Assembly (NCBI RefSeq): GCF_017916325.1
Contig: NC_090152.1
Location: 504,001-568,000 of the forward strand
From: Leishmania martiniquensis
Lineage: Eukaryota > Euglenozoa > Kinetoplastea > Trypanosomatida > Trypanosomatidae
DNA: 64,000 nucleotides
Direction of reading: 5' to 3'
This document shows positions 22,101 to 30,706 of this stretch, piece by piece. Under the pieces are notes generated by a model. That model did no database searches. It was not told where the DNA came from and saw only the letters and a program-made list of their open reading frames with translations. Each line of letters starts with the position of its first letter. Position 1 is the stretch's first letter. Both the position numbers and the translations under genes were made by a program.

Positions 22101-23113
22101 TTGAGGGGAAAGGCAGCCGCTGCCGCTCCCTCGCGCACCTCTTGCACGACTCCATGGCGTACGAAGCCCTGAATGAGTACCGGTGCGACGGCTGCGGCTC
22201 ACGAACCTCGCAGTTTCAAGGTGGCTGCTTCTACACACGCCCGCCGCCGCTGCTGGTGCTGCAGTTAAAGCGGTTCTCGACGCAGTTTGCGAACGGCGCT
22301 GTCATCATCCAGAAAAATAGTGGCCGGGTGGCTGTCGAGGACACACTGGTGGTTCACGCGTTGCCCAGCGCAGGGGAGCTGCGTGCGTGGCAGCGGCGAC
22401 GGGAGCGGCAACACCACGGCAGCCCAGACCTTCTTGAGCGCGTAGCGGTGGCCGCGGTAGGGGAAGACGCGGAGGCGGGGCGAGGTCGTTCGCGAACGGC
22501 ATCGACCGCATGGGCGAGCGGAGCGTGCAGCTCCTACTACAACCCCGAGAAAAAGTGCTTCGCCGCCGCCCTGCAGGAGGCTTACCACGCGAGCGGGGGC
22601 GCGGAGCCGGCAGGGCAGGACAGCTTGAAGGATGACAGGCGCCGTGACATGGGCACCAACTCGAGCGCGACCATCGCCGCCGCAGCCACTTCTTCCCTTA
22701 TGTGGGCCATTCGGTGTGTTTACCACCTGCGGAGCTGCGTGTTGCACGTCGGCCAGAGCCTTCACTATGGCCATTACGTGTCAGACTTCGCCGTTGACGG
22801 CGAGGAGGATGACGAGGAGGATGTGGAGGAAGATGAGGAGGATGTAGGGGCCAACGCACAGACGCCGCGGAGTCCCTCTGGTCCCCCACTACGACGCTGG
22901 CGCCGCGCGAACGACGAGCGGGTAGAGGTGCTCAGCGAGGAGGTAGTGCGAGCACGCCGTGCCGGCTGCTCCGACACGTACCTTCTTCTGTACGAGAAAG
23001 TAGCAGAGGAATGGGTGCGGTGCCCTGCGGAGACGGTGCTCCCGGCACCTGTCTACCGCAGCGTTGAGGAGGACAGCACGCAGGAGGAGGCGGAAGGGCC
23101 GTCCCAGCCGTAG
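19133..23113 (+). CDS. Ubiquitin carboxyl-terminal hydrolase (peptidase C19, USP family)
   Basis: This 1326-residue deubiquitinase removes ubiquitin from proteins by thiol proteolysis. The Cys box FHNAGNDCYGCS places the catalytic cysteine at C566. The His box LHYGHYVSDF gives H1214, and the fold ends in YLLLYEKV (about 1283-1290), as in other USPs. A zinc-ribbon-like pair of motifs is visible: CRTDDC (C921, C926) and CDGC (C1018, C1021). Residues 1-540 are Ser/Pro/Arg-rich and disordered. Basic and acidic inserts interrupt the catalytic core, including one near 620-690. An almost pure Asp/Glu run follows the His box directly (about 1220-1240). The open frame reaches a TTG at 19040 through the TA repeat; the first ATG is 19133. 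The substrate is unknown; cytosol or nucleus is likely, as no signal peptide is seen. Confidence 0.93.
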   Translation: MSHGRRMLEAQAQKERTSGTREDGRLDDGHLRNGSRALNDDGTPVRLSRSSLRTSGGDLLRDDEGDAGIVSPLPRPSARLALGRDGGDGTSIGKRTATPAGSEDGGCGAIGTPNRLVGIGGIGPSPAGPFSSTPVAVPRRPRSSDVAQGVRVSAAQHIDVDEEDREPADNGKGTRSAVAGATAGGSPMRREKDARDDFLPRASFAERGASSEARSRSRTGGSGHSNASGIRYPASRVNIAASTSTPSASPHDLPSPLAQSRTRSRSPPRTTAAQTASTPPSLSYQRRAAPLPAPVTAALLCPSTDELWTEPAPATGTAATVAHASRRPPSVRPESSLSNAGSTGFTMATLSRKTSPLPVLVPPASPPLRAGVSPRMLPLHPTRADPSNASLRISRANSVSTVATTVATTPSSSQLQPPPRAGSQVSPHELQQPQPHSMPPTPLSLGVAGIPARSHIKNDISDFPRGVAEEDHTATERELHSVLRFPQPSQKCEAATVTAGPEWRSAPPSPLPASSEPLGCPRVPLLPEVMVPYADESISPLTSRVNYRMYPFMRDFSGFHNAGNDCYGCSLLTMLLRSPVFRHALLGSPLVCAMRRYEALLTGRPERRVLWTSGYVDSAAEVKAKKAARKRARVAGPSVEDDDVGAPPEEGSSGGVCRSAGTMPRAPAEERATSQYAWRQTRAAQHTLDVLDTFSLEELEDVLEVDLETQRVPATLHGALAALARAQRWREHLTTLVNTPRTQSAERQRLLETKIYHDSDRDFDGQVYTYGIRLTAVANLFDGEFFLGDQEDAHELFVAIMAKLETEAVRLQQRCDEVLERRSPASPREESISEEALDEEVGPGDKGAEDGRNKCFAEERWPHGTCAPPALSMGPSDPLAVATAAGAAHAPTERRLSVSTVAAEVWINTLVQTRLLNIIRCRTDDCRHEIVTDEVCVNLSVYIAEEPFISRPSAPPPSSFPAVPPPLLPAPIFSSSSMAVADVASPLIAVEGKGSRCRSLAHLLHDSMAYEALNEYRCDGCGSRTSQFQGGCFYTRPPPLLVLQLKRFSTQFANGAVIIQKNSGRVAVEDTLVVHALPSAGELRAWQRRRERQHHGSPDLLERVAVAAVGEDAEAGRGRSRTASTAWASGACSSYYNPEKKCFAAALQEAYHASGGAEPAGQDSLKDDRRRDMGTNSSATIAAAATSSLMWAIRCVYHLRSCVLHVGQSLHYGHYVSDFAVDGEEDDEEDVEEDEEDVGANAQTPRSPSGPPLRRWRRANDERVEVLSEEVVRARRAGCSDTYLLLYEKVAEEWVRCPAETVLPAPVYRSVEEDSTQEEAEGPSQP
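22799..22847. repeat. GAG/GAT-rich acidic-coding repeat inside the deubiquitinase
   Basis: Imperfect GAGGATGAC-type trinucleotides encode an Asp/Glu run immediately after the catalytic His box. Confidence 0.8.
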
Positions 23114-23941
23114 GAGGGGCAGTGGAGGTGGAAGGTTTCGTGCGCGGGCCGGGGGTACCGCCAGCCTCTCCTCCGCTGGCGGCTGGGTAATGCGTAGTGG
23201 AATGGCGTTCCTGTGCCTCTGCCGGCCTCCCCCTCCTCCCCGTCCCGTCACATGCCTCTTTGCGCGTGGGTTGGGGCTCTTGAAGTGGAAGACTATGGGC
23301 TGCCGCGCACACTCTTCTGCCGTCCCCTCCCGGCTTCCCGCCGCTGTTTAGTCACTGTCTTCCTCAGATGATCGTTGTGCGCACGGATGTGATGCCAAGC
23401 ACTCCGCTAAAAAGTTCCAGGGAAGAAGACAGTGCGGCTTTCCACAGGCGACACCTCTCGCCTCACGCGCGCCCTCCCCCTCCTCTCTCTTCTTCGAGTC
23501 CTTTGGGTGTCCTGTGCTTCCGCTGTCGCTGCCGCATTCTCCCCACCACCCTCTGTCCACCCTACGCTCCTCTCACAATGTGCTCCGCACTGCGTCATAC
23601 AAGGTCACCCCCTTCTTTCCCAGCCCTCACTCTTCCTGCCGCAGAGACGCGCGCGGGCAAGGACGCAGGAGCGTGAACTGCCTCGCTCACGCCTTGAGCT
23701 GAACGCGTACACAGGCAGAGGCGTACGGACCTTGTCGCACCTTCACTTGGCCGTTGTGTGATGCCTTCCCCCCCCGGGCACTGATAGAGCTGCGCGGAAG
23801 ACATCTGTCGAGGCCGCACATCTCTTCCTCCCTGGACCCGTCTCCGTACTGTCGTTGCTATCTGCACGCCGCCTTATCTGTGCATGTACATACAAACAGG
23901 GCTTGCCTGGGCCGTCGTTATTTATTCTTTCTGTACCATAT
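23114..23941 (+). other. Intergenic spacer
   Basis: No supported gene. Pyrimidine-rich segments occur at about 23455-23500 and 23530-23640. A plausible acceptor AG is at about 23898-23899, shortly before the ATG at 23942. Confidence 0.55.
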
Positions 23942-25585
23942 ATGGGGGCGGTGCCTCGCCGAGCCATGACCGCTGTCGCGCGTACCTGGGTGATCGCCGT
24001 CGTGCACTTGGCGCTCACGTGGGTGCTGCTGGGCTACCTTGCCGAATCACTCATGCCCTACTACGTGCCCCACGAGGGTAGTTGCACCTCTGGTACGGCC
24101 AGCGGCGCCTCTGTTTTCACGGCGGCGGCGCACGATAGCGGCCGGCGGCCCCCTTTCCTCGCGTCAAGTCCAGAGGCACCCGCCGCAGAGCTCTCCAGGG
24201 ATAGACGCGCCCTGTCACACTCCGACGCTGTCGCCCTCAACCATCGCGTGGTGTGGCGCAGCAGTGTGCTCCACCTTTTGTTCGCCTTCGTCACGCACGT
24301 GCTGCTGAGGTACGGTGTGACTGCTCCGTACGGCCGCCACGCGAAGTCCTTCGGCCTCCGACTCACCCTCCCCTCGCGTGTCAGCTGGATGCTGCAGGAG
24401 AGCCCAACCATCTTCCAGGTGCTCTACCACGTCTTGCTGGAGTACCCGCGTGCCATGGGGCACGGCCCTCCACTGCCGTCAGCGGGACCCTTTTTCTCCT
24501 CCGCCTCCGACTCGACGGCTGCTGAGGTGGCCGCCTGTCAGTTCTCAGCGCGCAGATGCGACTCCTACTGGGGCTGTGTGCGGGCGGCCTGCACGCAGCA
24601 GCATCTCGGGCTTCTCCTCTTTGTTATCCACTATGCCCACCGCAGTGGTCTCTATCCACTCTCTATCCCAGCCAGCGCACACGATGTGCCGCTCCTCGTC
24701 ACGTGGATGGCGACTCTCTACTGTCTCTTCAATGGCCGTCTACAAGTGCTGGCGAGCGCAGGGGCTGCTGCTGCTGCTGCAACCTGCCCCGCCAACACAG
24801 CAGTGAGGCCTTTGGCGTGCGCTCCTGCGTACACGCCATCGATGAGCTTTGTGCGGTGCTGGCGCGAGCATCATGAGCGGCAGCCTCTTAGCGCTTCCTC
24901 CATGGAAGCTGCCGCTGTTCAAGTTGGTTGGTGGGTCCTTTTGTTTGTCTACGCAGTTGGCGTCTTGGGTGGCTCAGCGCTCTTCTTCTTTGGGCAGAGT
25001 ATCAACATGCAGGCCGACTATTACCTGATGCGCCTGCGCCGAGGTCACGAGGGGGGCTTCAGCGATGGCAGAGGTGATTCGGCGAGGCGGAGTGTGCCGC
25101 GTCTGCACGGCGATGCATTAGCGTCACCATCGCCGGTGACTTCTCATGCCACACAGCTTTGCGACAGAAGCGGTGGCTATCAAATTCCCGTCGGCGGCTG
25201 GTTCGACTCCGTTAGCTGCGCAAACTTCTTCGGCGAACTCGTGGAATGGGTTGGCTACGTCCTCGTTGTGGCGGCGACGTCTGCTGTGAGCGATGGCAAC
25301 TGCTGCTCTGTGACGACGGCCGTTGAGGAAGACCTCGTGCGGCCGCTCTCCTCGTTGCCTTGGTGGTCGGCCATGAACCCCATTATGTGGCTGCGCCTCA
25401 TCGCGCGTGTGTTCTGCAGTGGGGCGGAGTCACGCCCGGCTGCGCTCGCGGCGTTCAGCTTCCTCGTATATGTGTTCAGTAACTTAGCCCCGCGGGCAGT
25501 GGCGCATCATGCCTGGTACGTCAGAACATTCGGCGATCGCTACACGCGACTTCATCGCAGGGCGCTCGTACCGGGTGTGTACTAA
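23942..25585 (+). CDS. 3-oxo-5-alpha-steroid 4-dehydrogenase family membrane enzyme (SRD5A/DET2-like)
   Basis: This 547-residue polytopic ER-type membrane protein should reduce a C=C bond with NADPH. Family motifs occur in the right order: HYAHRSGLYPL, then a TLYCLFNGRLQ segment, then FFFGQSINMQADYYLMRLRR, then IPVGGWFDSVSCANFFGELVEW, and finally NLAPRAVAHHAWYVRTFGDR near the C-terminus. The last two resemble steroid 5-alpha-reductases 1/2 and plant DET2 more than polyprenol reductase SRD5A3. The natural substrate (sterol, polyprenol or enoyl lipid) is not determined. It is about twice the usual 260-residue length because of inserts: a Ser-rich N-terminal luminal or cytosolic loop, one of about 50 residues before IPVGG, and one of about 50 after EWVGY. 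A second ATG at 23966 would shorten it by eight residues. The TTG-led extension to 23855 was not used. Confidence 0.88.
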   Translation: MGAVPRRAMTAVARTWVIAVVHLALTWVLLGYLAESLMPYYVPHEGSCTSGTASGASVFTAAAHDSGRRPPFLASSPEAPAAELSRDRRALSHSDAVALNHRVVWRSSVLHLLFAFVTHVLLRYGVTAPYGRHAKSFGLRLTLPSRVSWMLQESPTIFQVLYHVLLEYPRAMGHGPPLPSAGPFFSSASDSTAAEVAACQFSARRCDSYWGCVRAACTQQHLGLLLFVIHYAHRSGLYPLSIPASAHDVPLLVTWMATLYCLFNGRLQVLASAGAAAAAATCPANTAVRPLACAPAYTPSMSFVRCWREHHERQPLSASSMEAAAVQVGWWVLLFVYAVGVLGGSALFFFGQSINMQADYYLMRLRRGHEGGFSDGRGDSARRSVPRLHGDALASPSPVTSHATQLCDRSGGYQIPVGGWFDSVSCANFFGELVEWVGYVLVVAATSAVSDGNCCSVTTAVEEDLVRPLSSLPWWSAMNPIMWLRLIARVFCSGAESRPAALAAFSFLVYVFSNLAPRAVAHHAWYVRTFGDRYTRLHRRALVPGVY

Positions 25586-26182
25586 GCCAGTGAGACCTGT
25601 GCGGAGTGGCTTCAATAAAATGGTCGCTTCTCTCCCCCCACACCTTAAAATCGCAGATGCAAGGAAGACGCGCGATAGCACCTGGCCGCGAGCGCGCACA
25701 CGCATGCTCATAGCTTGCGGCCAAGCCCGTGTGTGCCGGGCATTGCCAACCGAGCCACTACCCTTCCACTGGGAGGTGCTGCGGAGGTGGGCAACCGTCG
25801 TGGTGGGTCGAATGGTGCAGTCGCTCCGTGGACGTCTTGTTGCTCCTCCTGCAGGCAGTCCAGGCGGCTGGCGCTTTCACAGCCGGAGAGGCGGGCGCAC
25901 TGCGCATATCTCTGCCTCTGTGGACAGTTGTGGTCGTGACGCCGGTGGCACTTTTTTTTAGTTTCGTTTGGTCTCGCCTCTGCCGTCGCCATCCTTCTCT
26001 CTCCCTCACCCTCTTACATCTCTGCATGCGTCTCACCGCCACCCCCACCCCCTTCCCCTCTCTTTCCCCTGCTGTTTCCTTAGTTCTCCGCGTGACGCAT
26101 CACCGTAGCAGCGCTGTCACTCGACGAGTGCGCGGCGCAAACGGAGCCCGACAGACGCCCAGCGGCACACGCGGTCCACCTC

Positions 26183-26200
26183 TATATATATATATATATA
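26183..26200. repeat. TA microsatellite
   Basis: A pure (TA)n run of 18 bases, upstream of the kinesin splice-acceptor tract. Confidence 0.9.
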
Positions 26201-26249
26201 CATATACGCATATACACATATACGGCGCGCGCTTTCTTCTCGATACACG

Positions 26250-26367
26250 CACTCATCCTCTTCTCCCCACTCCTCGTCCTCCTCCTCGCCGGCGTATGTG
26301 TGTGCGCCGCCACTGCCGCAGTTCCGCCCCTTGCCTCACCCCACCTCGCCTCTCCCCTCAAACACAG
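26250..26367 (+). promoter_or_regulatory. Candidate trans-splice acceptor (kinesin gene)
   Basis: Pyrimidine-rich sequence (CT/CCT runs) leads to ACACAG with AG at 26366-26367, 89 bases before the ATG at 26456. Confidence 0.45.
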
Positions 26368-26455
26368 CGTCCGCGCGTGCGCCTATCCTCTGTCCCTTGG
26401 GCTGTGCACGGGTACGCGGCTCACTACGGAAGACACGCCCGCACACGGGCGTTGC

Positions 26456-29400
26456 ATGACTGAGGAGCAGTCCCGCACCGCAGCCAATCGTGTCGCTATG
26501 AGTAAGGCGGTTGTGTCGAGGCCACGCGTGTACGTGCGCATTCGCCCCCTAAACGACCGCGAGACGCGCGAGGGGAAGGGTGAGCTCGCCTGCCGCGGCG
26601 ACACGCGTCAGCCGGATGTATTATTCCTCAAGAGGGATGAGACGCTGGAGCAGCAGGTGTGCTTTGACCAGGTCTTCGACCAGGGCGCGAGCCAGCAGCT
26701 CGTCTTCGATCAAATCGGCCCCGAGGTTCTGAGGACGCTGTTCAGTGGCTACAATGCCTCCGTCTTTGCCTACGGGCAGACCGGCAGCGGTAAGACGTAC
26801 ACGATGGAGGGCGACAAGGGTGGCGCCTTGAGCAGCGGGTCCTCCTTGGAGGGGCAGGAGGGCCTTATGCCACGCATCATCCGTGGCATTTTCGCCGCCT
26901 TCAAGTCGAACGCCGACATCACCGACGCGCTTGTTGAGATGAGCCTTGTGCAGATCTATCAGGAGCGCATTCAGGATTTGCTGAATCATCGCAAACAGGT
27001 GGAGATTCACATGGACCGCACGAGTCAGTACGTCGCCCGTGATGCGACCTGGCGAACGGTGCGCAGCTTCGAGGAGTGCATGAAGCTCTACGGCGAGGCC
27101 TCCAAGATGCGTGCTACCTCGGCGACAGAGATGAACTTGGTGTCCTCGCGTAGCCACATGATTCTCATGCTGCGCATGCAGTGGGACGAGCCGACGCTGC
27201 CGGGGTCGCACGCGCAGCTGAACATGATCGACTTGGCCGGCTCTGAGCGGCTCAACGAGTCCGGCGCCACCGGGGAGACGATGAAGGAGACGATAACGAT
27301 TAACAAGTCACTCAGCGCACTTGGCAATGTCGTGGTGAAGCTGGTGGAGCAGGCAAAGAAGCCAAGCAAGCGCACACATATCCCGTACAAGGACAGCAAG
27401 CTGACGTACCTCTTGCAGTCTAGCTTGGGTGGCGCGAACCTGGTGCACTTTGTGCTTGCCGTGTCGGGCAGCGCCATGTGGCGCAGCGAAACGGCGTCGA
27501 CAATAGAATTCGGTAAGCGCGCGCTGCAGCTCGTCCTGCGGCCGGTGCGTAACGCCATTGACTACACCCGCCTCGCCGAAATGGAGGCGATGATCGAGCG
27601 CATGCGCTCTCACATCGAGTCGCTGGAGGAGGAGCTGCAGTGCAAGCGCAACTGGGAAGCGGCCGGTTTTCTGCAGCTGCGGCAGATCGCCCAAAGCGAC
27701 GACGACACGGCGCAGCGGCGGAGGTGGCGGGACAAGAGCACAAATCACAAGCACCTCAAGCGGCAGACGGAGCTCACCCGCATCATGGCGAACCTGCCGG
27801 AGACGTTCGACGACTTGACGTCGCACTGCATCCTCTTCCCCGAGTCGAAGATGACGTTCCGCGAGCTGGGCGGGCTTGAAAAGCTCGTCCACTTCGTGGA
27901 GAAGTCTGCCTCGAACTACTACCGTGCCAGCGCCGCGCAGACCATCGCCAGCGTCATCGACGAACCGGGGCGGCAGGTCTTCGCCGGTCTCGGCGGCCTC
28001 GACGCTTTGGCAATGCTTCTGCAAGTGCAGGAGGAGCGGTGTAAGGAGGCGGCGTGCGTCGCGCTGGAGGCCGTGTGCCGGTGCTGCACGGCAAACAAGA
28101 GCAGCCTCTCCACGGACGTGTATGCAGAGCTCGTCGAGCTGGTCTACGGGTACCCGAATCAGCAGGTGCAGGAGGCGGCGTGCGCGGCTATCGCCTCCAT
28201 CGTTGACGGCTATGCGGAGGCGACGCGGCGCTTTGAGAAACTCGACGTGGTTCCCAAGCTCCTGGAGACGATCCGCACCTGCCCAGCTGAAGTCGTCAAC
28301 CTCACGAAGGCGGCGACCAACTGCATTGGCCGCTTAGCGCATGGCGACAAGGAGATGCAGCAGACGATCGCCTCCCTCGGTGGCGTTGACTTGCTCATCG
28401 ATGTGCTGTTCAGTTCCTCTGGCGACCGCGACCACCAGGTGCCGATCTTAGCCTCTTACGCGCTAGTGAACCTGTGCTGCAGCAGTGACGAGAACCTCAA
28501 GATGGCGATGGAGCATGTGCGCTATGGCGAGGTGAAGTTCCGCCTGCTCGAGGGCTTGGCGCGCGCCTTTGGCACGAACACGTCCCGCGAGGGCTTTGGC
28601 CGCGCCACGGCGCAGGAGACTGCTGGGCCGTTTCCGTACTACGGCGTCACCATCCAAGATGAGTGGACGTACGCCTCCTCCGGAGGGCGACCCATCTTCT
28701 CCACCTTCATGGACAACCCGCAGTTCTACCTATACGTGCGTGAGGAGACGGACATCGCCTTCATCATTCAGGACACGCTCTACGAGGCCCGCATGCGGAA
28801 GAAGCGGCGCAACAACTCCGTCTACATGGGCATGGCGATCTTCGAAGGCGACCCGACGCTGTCAAAGTTGGGCCTGAAGCAGCTCGACTTCCACGGCAAG
28901 ATGATTGAGATTGGCCGATACACCTCCAATTGCGAGAATGTGCTGCACTGCACGCTACCGGCCTCCGACACCCCGTATACGGTTGTTCCCTTCACGAGCC
29001 AGAAGGGCCGGCACACGCGCTTTGCCCTCTCTGCCTTTGGAAACCGTCCGATCGAGCTAACATCGGTGCCGGATCAGGTGGGATGGGTGCACACAGTGCT
29101 GCAGGGCAAGTGGACAGAGTTCAGCGGCCACGGTGGCGAGTCCTTCGACTGGCGCTGCAACCCGCAGATCAAGCTGAAGGCGAAGGAGGCGTGCCGCGTC
29201 GTCTTTGTCCTCTCGTACCTCTCCCTGGATGAGCAGCGAGCGCAGCTGCTGCAGGAGGAGGAAGAGGGGGAGGGACAGAATACACGTCCTCGTCTGCACG
29301 GCCGTCTCTTCTCCAACGCCTTTGCGGCGGACAAGCGCTACCTCAAGGCGATTGTTCCCCTTCCACAAGGCTCGACCTTCGTCGCCAGCAACACGTTCGC

Positions 29401-30706
29401 CAGCAACAGCTACATCACCACCTCGGCCAACCTCGACAAGAACGCCGACTACGCCTATATCCCCTTCACCGAGACTCCCTTTCAGGACACGTACCGCGTC
29501 TCTGTATATTGCGACTCGGACGAGGTGGAGGTGAGGCCGATGCAAGGGCAGTCGAGCGAGTGGATGTGCGCGAGCCTTTCCGGCACGTGGCAGGGTAAGG
29601 GCATCTCCGTCGAGTTGGAGACGACGGGTAAGATGGTGGCGGTGATGTACAGCCCGGGCGCCTTCGTGCGACCGCGCCTGCTCAGCGGTGCGACGCAGAA
29701 GCGCATAGCCGGCATCGACTCTTACTGGAACACCGAGGCTGCGGTGGAGTGCGACAGTAAAGGACAACTCATGGTGCAGGTGGAGGCGATGATGCGTAGC
29801 GGCACGACGAGCGCCGCCACCCCAGCGAGCGGCGGCGCCCCCGCTGCCCCGAGCCAGGTGACGCAAGCGCCAGCGACAGATGTCAAGTTCGACCTGTTCA
29901 TCTTCACAGAGCGAAAGTGCACCCTGACGCACGTCGGCTTCGACGCCTTGCCCAGCTCGTGGCCGTGCCCGACACAGTCTACCTCGGCGGACTTGCTGGC
30001 CTACCCGCTGCTCGTCGAAGACGTCGACGCCGCCGACGGGGTGGACGGCGACGACGACGAGAATAGCGACGAATTCCTCAGTGACGCCTCCCACAGCGAC
30101 CGACACAGCGCCTTGGCAGCCACGCAAGAGGCTCGTGAGGCAGAGTTGCTGAAATCGTTGGAGAAGCAAGAGGTCGCGAACCGTCTGCTGCAGTTGAAGC
30201 TGGCTGAGCAGGCGCGTGAGCTGGAGGAGATGCGAAGCGGCGGCGTCAGCGCGGCTGCCCCAACAAATGGCAGCGGCAGGCGTGGCAGCAGCGCAAAGTC
30301 TTCCGGCTACAGAGCACCAAAGGGGACCCCGACCGCCACGGTCGATGGCTTCGCGGGCCTCTCTAACTCCAAGGGTCCATTGGTGACGCCACTTTCTACT
30401 GGGACGGCGCAGCGAGGCACCAATGCGAACGGTGCTGGCGCGTCGCGCCGGAGGTCGCTGTCCACGTCGGGGACGGTATCGTCGCCAAAAAAGTCGGTCT
30501 TGGCTGACAACGTCACTCCAGCTGCGCCTTCGCCGAAGCTAAAAGAGTCGATGGAGCACACACTGAGGAAGCTGAGCGAGATGAGCGAGCGCGCCGCTAC
30601 CGGTGTTCGCTTAGTCGGCTACAGGGAGGAAACCGAGTGGAGAGCAATGCTGAAGGACATTGAGGAGGTGCAACAGCAGCTGTTCAGGGCCCTTCGCATG
30701 CTCTGA
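26456..30706 (+). CDS. KIN-E: Kinesin with armadillo repeats and calpain-III-like domains (probable KIN-E)
   Basis: The protein has 1416 residues. The N-terminal motor (about 20-380) has an intact P-loop GQTGSGKT (107-114), switch I NLVSSRSH (227-234) and switch II DLAGSE (259-264), so it should be an active microtubule ATPase. A short coiled coil follows (about 380-420), then helical armadillo-type repeats (about 440-720). Next come at least two beta-rich modules resembling m-calpain domain III (about 725-860 and 865-1040), possibly a third to about 1150. The C-terminus has a coiled coil, a Ser/Gly-rich linker and a final helix (LRKLSEMSER...). From literature knowledge, T. brucei KIN-E has a motor plus calpain-III-like lipid-binding domains and acts at the flagellum to position FLAM3; the name is assigned by architecture only. 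The frame extends to a GTG at 26300; an alternative ATG is at 26498. Confidence 0.92.
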   Translation: MTEEQSRTAANRVAMSKAVVSRPRVYVRIRPLNDRETREGKGELACRGDTRQPDVLFLKRDETLEQQVCFDQVFDQGASQQLVFDQIGPEVLRTLFSGYNASVFAYGQTGSGKTYTMEGDKGGALSSGSSLEGQEGLMPRIIRGIFAAFKSNADITDALVEMSLVQIYQERIQDLLNHRKQVEIHMDRTSQYVARDATWRTVRSFEECMKLYGEASKMRATSATEMNLVSSRSHMILMLRMQWDEPTLPGSHAQLNMIDLAGSERLNESGATGETMKETITINKSLSALGNVVVKLVEQAKKPSKRTHIPYKDSKLTYLLQSSLGGANLVHFVLAVSGSAMWRSETASTIEFGKRALQLVLRPVRNAIDYTRLAEMEAMIERMRSHIESLEEELQCKRNWEAAGFLQLRQIAQSDDDTAQRRRWRDKSTNHKHLKRQTELTRIMANLPETFDDLTSHCILFPESKMTFRELGGLEKLVHFVEKSASNYYRASAAQTIASVIDEPGRQVFAGLGGLDALAMLLQVQEERCKEAACVALEAVCRCCTANKSSLSTDVYAELVELVYGYPNQQVQEAACAAIASIVDGYAEATRRFEKLDVVPKLLETIRTCPAEVVNLTKAATNCIGRLAHGDKEMQQTIASLGGVDLLIDVLFSSSGDRDHQVPILASYALVNLCCSSDENLKMAMEHVRYGEVKFRLLEGLARAFGTNTSREGFGRATAQETAGPFPYYGVTIQDEWTYASSGGRPIFSTFMDNPQFYLYVREETDIAFIIQDTLYEARMRKKRRNNSVYMGMAIFEGDPTLSKLGLKQLDFHGKMIEIGRYTSNCENVLHCTLPASDTPYTVVPFTSQKGRHTRFALSAFGNRPIELTSVPDQVGWVHTVLQGKWTEFSGHGGESFDWRCNPQIKLKAKEACRVVFVLSYLSLDEQRAQLLQEEEEGEGQNTRPRLHGRLFSNAFAADKRYLKAIVPLPQGSTFVASNTFASNSYITTSANLDKNADYAYIPFTETPFQDTYRVSVYCDSDEVEVRPMQGQSSEWMCASLSGTWQGKGISVELETTGKMVAVMYSPGAFVRPRLLSGATQKRIAGIDSYWNTEAAVECDSKGQLMVQVEAMMRSGTTSAATPASGGAPAAPSQVTQAPATDVKFDLFIFTERKCTLTHVGFDALPSSWPCPTQSTSADLLAYPLLVEDVDAADGVDGDDDENSDEFLSDASHSDRHSALAATQEAREAELLKSLEKQEVANRLLQLKLAEQARELEEMRSGGVSAAAPTNGSGRRGSSAKSSGYRAPKGTPTATVDGFAGLSNSKGPLVTPLSTGTAQRGTNANGAGASRRRSLSTSGTVSSPKKSVLADNVTPAAPSPKLKESMEHTLRKLSEMSERAATGVRLVGYREETEWRAMLKDIEEVQQQLFRALRML

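Larger units (their letters stand above)
25586..26455 (+). other. Intergenic spacer
   Basis: No supported gene. A GC-mixed block (25600-25960) is followed by a pyrimidine-rich stretch (25970-26080), a TA microsatellite and the acceptor tract of the kinesin gene. Confidence 0.6.
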
